From Planctomycetales bacterium (lineage in GTDB: Bacteria > Planctomycetota > SZUA-567), in contig BNUQ01000052.1 of assembly GCA_025997475.1 (NCBI GenBank), positions 1-13,483 of the forward strand: a DNA stretch of 13,483 nucleotides, given 5' to 3'. The first letter of the stretch is position 1. The number at the start of each line of letters is the position of its first letter. The notes under the pieces are model-generated. The model searched no databases and had not been told where the DNA came from. It saw only the letters and a program-made list of their open reading frames with translations. The position numbers and the translations under genes were made by a program. Below are positions 6,911-12,938 of this stretch, one piece after another.

Positions 6911-7840
6911 GTGTCCGAAAACGCCCTACATTCTTGGTTGGCGCGGCGACTCGCGGGCGGCGGCGAGCGCGTGTTGGTCGGCGCCGGCGCCGACGATTGC
7001 GCGCATCTTGACGTTCGCGGCTTGACGCAAATCGCCGTCAGTGTGGACACGCTCGTCGAAGGGACGCATTTTCGCGCGACCGACGCCCCGTTTGCCGTCG
7101 GCGGCAAAGCCGGATTGAGCAGTTTGTCCGACCTTGCGGCGAGCGGTTGCCGCCCGTTGTGGGGCGTCGTGGCGCTGACGTTGCGGCGCGGTTTAGGCGA
7201 CGCCTACGCGCAAGAAATAATGGCGGGGATTATCGCCGCCGCGGAAACGTATCATCTCGCCGTCGTCGGCGGCGACACGACCAGCGCCGCGTCCGCGACG
7301 ACCGTCAGCGTAACCGTCATCGGCGCCCCGTTCGGCGAACGTCCGCTTTGTCGGCGCGGCGCGCAAGCGGGCGATATATTGGTCGTTACCGGCGAACTCG
7401 GCGGCTCGCTCGCCGGACGCCATTTGTGTCCCGTGCCGCGTTTCGCCGAAATCAAACAATTGTTGACCCTCGCGCCGGTGCATGCTTGTTTGGATATTTC
7501 CGACGGGTTGGCGCTCGATTTACACCGTCTCTTGGCGGCAAGCGGCGTCGGCGCGGAAATTGACGAAAACGCCATTCCACTGGCGGCGGCGGCGCGGGCG
7601 CTGGCGCCGCAAAGCGGCAAAACGCCGGTGGCGCACGCGCTCGGCGACGGCGAAGATTTTGAATTGCTCTTCGCGGTGAGCGCGAGCGATTGGGAAAAAA
7701 TCGCGCGGGCGTGGGAGCATTGCGGCATCGCCACCCGCCTCACCCCTATCGGTCGCGTAACGGCGGAAAAAGGCGCGCGACTGATTACCGTCGGCAGCGT
7801 TAAAGAATTGGCGGCGGCAGGGTATGAACACCGGTTTTAA
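6911..7840 (+). CDS. thiL: Thiamine-monophosphate kinase
   Basis: Catalyses ATP-dependent phosphorylation of thiamine monophosphate to thiamine diphosphate, the last step of cofactor synthesis, in the cytoplasm. The 309 residues match the family length (about 325 in E. coli) and the AIR-synthase-like fold. Motifs: GAGADDC (24-30), DTLVEGTHF (46-54), SLSDLAASG (71-79), VGGDTTS (119-125), TGELGGSLAG (160-169), LDISDGLALDL (194-204) and GDGEDFELLF (245-254), together the nucleotide, metal and substrate sites. The start is GTG: an in-frame stop lies at 6902-6904, and the next in-frame alternative (TTG near 6938) would shorten the N-terminus. No clear Shine-Dalgarno precedes it. The gene is flanked on both sides by related palindrome elements, with no other thiamine gene in the window. 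A related AIR-synthase paralogue is less likely. Confidence 0.9.
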   Translation: MSENALHSWLARRLAGGGERVLVGAGADDCAHLDVRGLTQIAVSVDTLVEGTHFRATDAPFAVGGKAGLSSLSDLAASGCRPLWGVVALTLRRGLGDAYAQEIMAGIIAAAETYHLAVVGGDTTSAASATTVSVTVIGAPFGERPLCRRGAQAGDILVVTGELGGSLAGRHLCPVPRFAEIKQLLTLAPVHACLDISDGLALDLHRLLAASGVGAEIDENAIPLAAAARALAPQSGKTPVAHALGDGEDFELLFAVSASDWEKIARAWEHCGIATRLTPIGRVTAEKGARLITVGSVKELAAAGYEHRF

Positions 7841-7857
7841 GGCAATTAGGCAATGCC

Positions 7858-8037
7858 CTATTCAATTGCCACGCCTTTTAAGGCGTGGATAGCGTTCCCC
7901 CTAAAACCAATGGGCTTTAGCCCCAATAAAAATTCGGCTAAAGCCGGTGGAATGAGACCACATCTTTTATTTTGGGCTAAAGCCCGTTTCTTTCCTTGAC
8001 CGCCCTCCACGCCCTAAAGGGCGTGGCAATTGAATAG
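7858..8037. repeat. Long-palindrome element, copy 2 (between thiL and the ceramidase-like gene)
   Basis: Two 31 bp arms (7858-7888 and 8007-8037) are inverted complements with two mismatches; each contains a small hairpin of the type CCACGCC...GGCGTGG. The core at 7907-7951 (GGGCTTTAGCCCC then ATTCGGCTAAAGCCGGTG) is nearly the same as 6695-6738. GGGCTAAAGCCC (7974-7985) adds another inverted match. The sequence CTTGACC precedes the right arm in both copies. The element begins 17 bp after the thiL stop, so it could also act as a 3' stabilising or terminating structure for thiL mRNA, although no clean T-run follows. Confidence 0.8.
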
Positions 8038-8058
8038 AGCCAACCGCGCGACCGAAGG

Positions 8059-8110
8059 GGTTTTCCGAAAAGGTCTAATTTTGTGTCCTCCGTGCTTCCG
8101 TGAGAAAATA
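8059..8110. repeat. AGGTCTAATTTT repeat and CTCCGTG/TTCCGTG repeat upstream of the ceramidase-like gene
   Basis: The segment at 8059-8082, centred on AGGTCTAATTTT, matches 10887-10909 and, inverted, 10737-10758. It is followed by CTCCGTGCTTCCGTGAGAAA (from about 8088), a tandem-like CCGTG pair. Both look like members of short dispersed repeats rather than a promoter. Confidence 0.5.
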
Positions 8111-8122
8111 AGTTGAGAAAGT

Positions 8123-9472
8123 ATGTCTCATAAAAGAAAACGGCTTCGCTTTCTTTTTTACGCGCTTCCGCCGGTGTTAATCGCCGCGTTCGCCGTCGCG
8201 CCGTTGCCGACGTCGGAAAAGTTTCACGCGCGACCGTATCAATTCGGTCGGCAGGATTACGAGCGCCGCACGGCGGCGCGTCTGCAAAATTTATCGCCGT
8301 TGCGCGGACAGGGCGAATTGCAAATCGGCGTCGGCGTTCGCAATATCGACCCGGAAATCGGTCAGCCGCTGATGGGCTTCGTCGATAGCGGCGGAAGCGA
8401 GGGCGTGGCGTCGCCGAGTTTCGTCAAAGCGTTGACGGTCAAATGCGGCGACGCGGCGGTTACGATTGTCGCCGCCGACTTGATGTTGTGGTTGCCGGAA
8501 TTGAGCGGCGCGGTCGTCGCTGCCACCGGACTAACGCCGGAAGAGTTGTATTTCACCGCGTCGCACACGCATCACGGCGTCGGCGGTTGGGCGCGGGGTT
8601 GGCTTGAAGAATTTTTCTACGGCAAATTTTCGCCGCGGTATTTCGACCGGTTGGTCGCGTCCGCCGCCGCCGCGATAAAAGAGTCGCGCGCGAATTTCAC
8701 GCCGGCGAAAATCGGCTATCGCCGCGCGGCGACTAATTTATTGCAAAACCGGATTTATCCCGACGAGCACTCCGCGCGGGAAGTCGTCGAAGCGCTGATT
8801 TTTCGCCGCCGCGCCGCCGGCACGCGGGGCGATGACGCGCCGCTGGCGACGTTGATGACTTTTGCCGCGCATCCGACCACCGTGCCGCGCGAACTACATC
8901 AGGCGTCGGCGGATTACCCGGGCGCGTGGCGCGACTACTGGGAAAAAGAATTTGGCGGGACGGCGCTTTTCGCGGCGGGTTATGTCGGCGACGCGCGTCC
9001 GCACGCCGCTTTGGACACGCGGCAATACGGCGAAAAATTAGGCGAATTGTTGTTGGCGGCGCCGGAAACGCCGGTCGAAGTGAACGATTTGGCGTCGTTG
9101 TCTTTGCCGACGGCGTCTCCGACGATACGGTTGCCGCTCGGCGCGGAATGGCGCTGGTTGCCGTTTATCGTGCCGCTTTTTTTTCCGAAAACAACGCATT
9201 TGTCGGCGTTGCGGCTTGGCGACCTGGTGTTGCTCGGCTACCCCGCCGATGTCGCGGGGGAACTTGCGCCGCCGTTAGAGCGCGGCGCGGCGCGGAAAAA
9301 TTGGCGACTACTGCTGACCAGTTTCAACGGCGATTGGCGCGGCTATTTTCTGACGGCGAACTCGTATTTACAGCGAAAATCCTACGAGCGGTCAATGGGT
9401 TTGTCGGGCGCGGAAGCCGGCGAATACTTCGGCGCATTGGGCGAGTTGGCGATGGAAAAATTGGCGGAATAA
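8123..9472 (+). CDS. Neutral/alkaline ceramidase-like hydrolase domain protein, membrane-anchored or secreted
   Basis: Resembles the N-terminal catalytic domain of neutral/alkaline non-lysosomal ceramidases, zinc amidases that split ceramide into sphingosine and fatty acid. Visible motifs: a GVRNIDPEIGQPLMGF start (71-86), ASHTHHGVGG (146-155, equivalent to the zinc-binding SHTHSG), FAAHPTTVP (247-255), ADYPG (263-267) and GYVGDARPH (286-294). At 449 residues it is shorter than typical ceramidases (about 650 or more) and seems to lack their C-terminal domain. A basic N-terminus followed by a hydrophobic run (10-27) suggests a signal peptide or membrane anchor, placing the domain outside the inner membrane. 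No signal-peptidase site is obvious. The ATG has a weak GAGAAAG upstream. The substrate cannot be told from sequence; such domains also occur in proteins of unknown substrate. Confidence 0.78.
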   Translation: MSHKRKRLRFLFYALPPVLIAAFAVAPLPTSEKFHARPYQFGRQDYERRTAARLQNLSPLRGQGELQIGVGVRNIDPEIGQPLMGFVDSGGSEGVASPSFVKALTVKCGDAAVTIVAADLMLWLPELSGAVVAATGLTPEELYFTASHTHHGVGGWARGWLEEFFYGKFSPRYFDRLVASAAAAIKESRANFTPAKIGYRRAATNLLQNRIYPDEHSAREVVEALIFRRRAAGTRGDDAPLATLMTFAAHPTTVPRELHQASADYPGAWRDYWEKEFGGTALFAAGYVGDARPHAALDTRQYGEKLGELLLAAPETPVEVNDLASLSLPTASPTIRLPLGAEWRWLPFIVPLFFPKTTHLSALRLGDLVLLGYPADVAGELAPPLERGAARKNWRLLLTSFNGDWRGYFLTANSYLQRKSYERSMGLSGAEAGEYFGALGELAMEKLAE

Positions 9473-9496
9473 TTTTCCGCTAAAAAAAAGAACTTA

Positions 9497-9601
9497 TCCA
9501 CGAATTTTCACGAATTGGACGAATTAACACGAATTTTGTTCCTTACGACAACGGTTCTTTAATTCGTGAGAATTGGTTTAATTCGTGCTAATTCGTGGAC
9601 G
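9497..9601. repeat. Imperfect inverted repeat of CACGAATT units
   Basis: The left arm (9497-9537) has TCCACGAATT, CACGAATT, GACGAATT and CACGAATT units; the right arm (about 9559-9601) has their reverse complements (AATTCGTG units ending in AATTCGTGGAC). About 20 bases separate the arms. The segment lies 25 bp after the ceramidase-like gene stop. It could form a long stem in the transcript but has no following T-run. Confidence 0.65.
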
Positions 9602-9676
9602 AATCTCTCTTATTTATAGTAGTTTGATTTTAAAAATTAACCGCGGCATGCCGTAATTAAAAATTACAAATTCAGG
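9602..9676. other. AT-rich spacer, no gene seen
   Basis: AT-rich sequence with one 10 bp palindrome CGGCATGCCG (9644-9653). I see no coding frame with a ribosome binding site. Confidence 0.5.
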
Positions 9677-9900
9677 TTACGCGCGCCCCAAAATAGCAAC
9701 TGACTTGACAAAAATAAAATCCTTAAAAAAACGCCGTAGGCGTTTAATTTGAATAACCCCGACCAAGCGACACGTTCTATCGTCGCGCAGGTCGGGGGTG
9801 ACGCCGCCCAATCGCCGAACCCCGAGAGGGGTTCAACAAATAGTTCAACCCCTGTCGGGGTTGTGGTTGGCGGGGCGCTTTTCCCCGAGTTGCGCGGCGG
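9677..9900 (+). repeat. Dispersed noncoding repeat, copy B
   Basis: Plus-strand copy of the repeat found inverted at 15-224. It keeps the ACGCCGTAGGCGT palindrome (9731-9743) and the CAAGCGACACG block. It also keeps the paired GAACCCCGAGAGGGGTTC and CAACCCCTGTCGGGGTTG hairpins (about 9818-9864; copy A has a shorter spacing here) and the end CCCCGAGTTGCGCGG. Short frames of 69 and 89 codons cross it on both strands, but they are interrupted in copy A and have no ribosome binding sites. Confidence 0.8.
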
Positions 9901-9936
9901 AAACGCCTCGCCGCTCCACTCGGGGTTATTCACCTT

Positions 9937-9956
9937 AAGCCCCTGTCGGGGCTTTT
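9937..9956 (+). terminator. Terminator-like hairpin
   Basis: A 7 bp stem AAGCCCC/GGGGCTT with loop TGTC is followed by only two further T residues. It could end plus-strand transcription, but it lies within palindrome-rich repeat sequence, so it may just be another repeat hairpin. The border motif follows at 9979-9998. Confidence 0.35.
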
Positions 9957-10049
9957 AGCGGAGTTGATGATGACAAATTCGCGTAACATGAGTTAAGTAA
10001 AATTTAGTTCAATTTTTAAGTTAAACGACCATACCTTGTCAATCGAGCG

Positions 10050-10670
10050 TCAATTCCGCAACCGTAACATCAGTCCGACCGCTAAGCGCTCCATTTCCAA
10101 GACCAACTCTTCGACGCGACGGGCAAATAAACTGTGCGTTACGTAAGCCGGCACGGCGATAACCAAACCGGCGATGGTCGTGAGAATCGCCTCGGCAATG
10201 CCGCCCGACAAGCGTCCGATTTCGCCGGACGGATTTCTGGCGATTTCCGCAAAAACCGTATGCATTCCGGTTACCGTGCCGAGCAACCCCAACAGCGGCG
10301 AAATGGTCGCGACGACTTCGAGCACCAGCACGCCGCGCGACAAATAATGCGCCGTGCGCCGTCCGGCGCCTTCGACCAACGTGTCGGCTTCGTCTTTGGA
10401 AAGGTGCCGGCTGGCGATGACCGTAACCAAAATTTCCGCGAGCGGTCCGCCGACCGCGCGGCATAAACTTTCCACCGCCGCGCAACCGGCGTCGTCGGTT
10501 ACCGCGTCCGCCGTTTTCACCAACGCCGCCGGAAACAACGCGCGCTTGCGCAACACCAACCACGTATAAAAAAAGAAAGCGACGCCGGCTAACGACACGC
10601 CGAGCAACACATACATCACCGGACCGCCTTTTTCCAACCAATCTTTCAACCACGTCCAGCCCCAGTTCAT
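10050..10670 (-). CDS. MotA/TolQ/ExbB-family proton channel protein
   Basis: Family role: inner-membrane, proton-motive-force-driven stator subunit that works with an ExbD/TolR-type partner to energise envelope processes such as TonB-dependent import. The 206-residue protein has hydrophobic segments at about 17-39, 113-136 and 158-180. The hallmark ATISPLLGLLGTVTGM (121-136) and GGIAEAILTTIAGL (156-169) are those of the ExbB/TolQ group rather than MotA. The start ATG (10668-10670) has AGAGGA about eight bases upstream on the minus strand, which supports this frame over a slightly longer overlapping frame. No exbD/tolR gene follows on the minus strand: downstream is border motif and repeat sequence. 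Either the partner is elsewhere, or the gene was separated from it. Confidence 0.88.
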   Translation of the reverse strand: MNWGWTWLKDWLEKGGPVMYVLLGVSLAGVAFFFYTWLVLRKRALFPAALVKTADAVTDDAGCAAVESLCRAVGGPLAEILVTVIASRHLSKDEADTLVEGAGRRTAHYLSRGVLVLEVVATISPLLGLLGTVTGMHTVFAEIARNPSGEIGRLSGGIAEAILTTIAGLVIAVPAYVTHSLFARRVEELVLEMERLAVGLMLRLRN

Positions 10671-11193
10671 ATTTTTTCCTCTTTTCTCGCACGGAAGGGA
10701 TTAAAAATTAAGAATGCGGAATTACGAATGGCGGCGTAATTAGACCTGCTCGACAACCAATTCGCGGCAAGTTTTCGGCTAATTTCCCGTCCCGCCGCGT
10801 CAAAATTCCTCGCGATACTCTCGATACGGCTTCGTCATTTTCTCCGGCGAAACGAAAAATTAGACGCGAAAATCCGCTCGCTCGCAGGTTATCGAATAGG
10901 TCTAATTTACTCCTTCGCCTTTTAGTTTGCCGCCGATGATACCGACCGCTTCCACAAACGCCAAAAAGAAAAGATGCCACTTGCCCGAAGCGTCGCCGGG
11001 TTAAGGTTCGCCGCCAACGCCAAAGCAATACTCGGCGGCGATTGCGTCCAAAGTAACTGGGGCAACCGCCCCGTCGTCGCGACGCGGAACCGGAGCGTCG
11101 CGACGCCGCCCCTCCGTCGCGGGGAATTAAGCGCAGGGTTTTTTTTCGCGAAAATAATGCTATCATCGACGAAAAATTTTGTCGTTTCTTGTC
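10671..11193. other. Intergenic region between the TolQ/ExbB-family gene and the histidine kinase
   Basis: No gene was called in these 523 bp. It holds an imperfect inverted repeat (10737-10909) and a 32-codon open frame on the minus strand (10902-11000) without ATG, whose translation KWHLFFLAFVEAVGIIGG looks protein-like. Two long minus-strand frames (10708-11289, 10922-11320) are arginine-rich, overlap each other and run into the kinase gene, so they are not accepted. The region lies between divergently transcribed genes and must contain promoters for both, but no convincing -35/-10 pair was identified. Confidence 0.5.
10737..10909. repeat. Element bounded by inverted AGGTCTAATT repeats
   Basis: The ends (10737-10758 and 10887-10909) are inverted copies with about three mismatches over 20 bp, sharing TTAGACCT and TCGA...AACC. 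The same end sequence occurs at 8059-8082, and part of it (ATTAGACCTGTAA) near 12809-12821. The 128 bp inside has no coding frame. The layout is that of a small inverted-repeat element. Confidence 0.5.
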
Positions 11194-11198
11194 GGAGG
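11194..11198 (+). promoter_or_regulatory. Ribosome binding site that decides the histidine kinase start
   Basis: GGAGG lies eight bases before the ATG at 11207. It places the start there rather than at an in-frame TTG at 11189, which overlaps the upstream side of this site. Confidence 0.75.
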
Positions 11199-11206
11199 TC
11201 TTTTTT

Positions 11207-12736
11207 ATGCGTTCGCAAGCCAAAGTAAATTTCATGGTCATTACGCTCGGCGCGATGGCGCTCGCGGTTTTCGTGATGAGTTTTTTCATGAACGCTACGC
11301 CGGTAGCGCCGGCGGAGCAAGTTATAAGGAACGGAACTTTCGATTACGACAAAGTGTCGGCAACGCCGCCGGCGTTGATGCCCGCTTCGACCAAAGTGCG
11401 CATCGTCAGTTTTTTCGTGTTGGCGGTGTCGGGATTAGTGTTGCTCGTTAATCACCGCGGCACCGGCAAGCGCGCCAAAACGGACGCGCTTTCCCGCGAA
11501 AATTTTATCGCGCGGATGGACCACGAAGTCCGCACGCCGCTGAACGCCATTATCGGAATGAGCGAACTGGCGCGGCGCGAATACGGCAAGCCGGAAGCCG
11601 CCGAATACATCGAAGGCATCCAGCGCGCCGGCGAAGGTTTGTTCAACGTCCTCACTGACATCATCGACTACGCCAAAATCGAAGCGGGCGAAATCGCGTT
11701 GAAAAACACCGCCTACGAAACCGCGACGCTGATGAAGGAAGCGCTCGCCGCCGTGCGCACCGAATTGTCCGAAAAAATGGTAACGCTGACCGAGAGCATC
11801 CCGCCGGCGTTGCCGGGCGTGTTGGTCGGCGACTTTACCCGTGTGCGGCAAATCGTCGCCTGTTTGTTGTCCAACGCCGCGAAATACACCGACCGCGGCT
11901 TCGTCAAATTTTCCGTCAGCGGCAAGCGGTTGGAAGCCGGTAAAATTCAACTGCAATTCACCGTCGAAGACAGCGGCGTCGGTATTCGCCAGTCGGATTT
12001 ACCGCGCATTTTCGGCGACTTCGCGAAAATCGACAAACAGCGCGAACTGCGTTTCGCCGGCGCCGGTCTCGGTTTAGCCATCGCGCAACGACTCTGCCGC
12101 AATATGGAAGGCGACCTGAAAGTCAAAAGCGAATTCGGTAAGGGCTCGGCTTTCACCGCCACGCTCGTTCAAAAAGTCGGGCGTTGGAAACCGATGGGCA
12201 AAATGACGATGCAGGTCGTGAGTAGCGTCAGTTCCCGTTATTCGTTCACGGCGCCGACGGCGCGGGTGTTGGTGGTGGACGATTTGCCGTCGAGTTTGGT
12301 CGTCGCCAAAGGTTTGTTGTCGCCGTATAAGGTGCAATTGACGACGTGCCGCTCCGGCGCCGAGGCGATTGAAGTGGTGCAAAAACGAAAATTCGACTTG
12401 TTGTTGGTTGACCAGATGATGCCGGAAATGGACGGCGTGGAAACGGTCAAACGGATTCGCACGCAAATCGGTCAAGGCACGCGCCTGCCCAAAGACGGGA
12501 ACGCGCCGGCGATTTTCTACGATAAACTGCCGATTGTGGCGATGACGGCGAACGCGATTGCCGGCGTGCGGGAAATGTTCTTGGCGAACGGCTTCGACGA
12601 CTACGTGTCCAAACCGATTGAGATTTCCCTGCTCGACGCGGTGCTGAAAAAATGGCTCCCGGAAGACAAGCAAATCCCGACGGCGGAACTCCAAGTTGAC
12701 GACACCGTCATCATCGACGGCGAGATTAAGGTGTGA
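11207..12736 (+). CDS. Hybrid sensor histidine kinase with C-terminal receiver domain
   Basis: An inner-membrane two-component sensor of 509 residues. Two membrane segments (about 9-28 and 66-82) enclose a short, probably periplasmic loop (29-65) with no recognisable sensor fold. The H-box is RMDHEVRTPLN (103-113; phospho-accepting H106). The ATPase domain shows the N-box LLSNAAKYT (220-228), DSGVGI (255-260) and GAGLGLAIA (285-293). The receiver domain shows VVDD (356-359), phospho-acceptor D402 in VDQMMPEMDG, T447 and K469. There is no output or HPt domain, so a separate phosphotransfer partner is expected, and none is in the window. The receiver carries an insertion-like segment (about 421-440, with GTRLPKDGNAPAIFYDK) between its D402 and T447 strands. 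The gene stands alone and ends at a strong terminator. The signal is unknown. Confidence 0.92.
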   Translation: MRSQAKVNFMVITLGAMALAVFVMSFFMNATPVAPAEQVIRNGTFDYDKVSATPPALMPASTKVRIVSFFVLAVSGLVLLVNHRGTGKRAKTDALSRENFIARMDHEVRTPLNAIIGMSELARREYGKPEAAEYIEGIQRAGEGLFNVLTDIIDYAKIEAGEIALKNTAYETATLMKEALAAVRTELSEKMVTLTESIPPALPGVLVGDFTRVRQIVACLLSNAAKYTDRGFVKFSVSGKRLEAGKIQLQFTVEDSGVGIRQSDLPRIFGDFAKIDKQRELRFAGAGLGLAIAQRLCRNMEGDLKVKSEFGKGSAFTATLVQKVGRWKPMGKMTMQVVSSVSSRYSFTAPTARVLVVDDLPSSLVVAKGLLSPYKVQLTTCRSGAEAIEVVQKRKFDLLLVDQMMPEMDGVETVKRIRTQIGQGTRLPKDGNAPAIFYDKLPIVAMTANAIAGVREMFLANGFDDYVSKPIEISLLDAVLKKWLPEDKQIPTAELQVDDTVIIDGEIKV

Positions 12737-12763
12737 GGCGTGCGCGACGGTTGTTTTTTTTAG

Positions 12764-12801
12764 CGGGTTTCAGTTCCCGAGGCGGGCTGAAACCCGTTTT
12801 T
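12764..12801 (+). terminator. Rho-independent terminator of the histidine kinase gene
   Basis: A 10 bp perfect stem CGGGTTTCAG (12764-12773) with CTGAAACCCG (12787-12796) is followed directly by TTTTT. The loop contains a smaller CCCG/CGGG pair. It lies 27 bp after the kinase stop. On the minus strand it is not followed by T residues, so it should not end the opposing cardiolipin synthase-like transcript. Confidence 0.85.
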
Positions 12802-12938
12802 ATTCGTCATTAGACCTGTAACTATACGGAGTGGCGGGAAGGATGGTGTCGGGAGATGCCGCTGACGGATTTTTTAACGGCGGCGGACAATTTCCGTAAT
12901 CGCCAAAAGCATCCCTAATCACCAAACTTCGCCCCCAC

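Noticed and set aside
9664..9958. Small frames on both strands across repeat copy B
   Set aside because: They cross palindromic repeat sequence, lack ribosome binding sites and are not preserved in copy A.
10708..11320. Two overlapping arginine-rich minus-strand frames upstream of the histidine kinase
   Set aside because: They overlap each other and the start of the kinase gene, and show no motif or ribosome binding site; only the short fragment at 10902-11000 looked protein-like.
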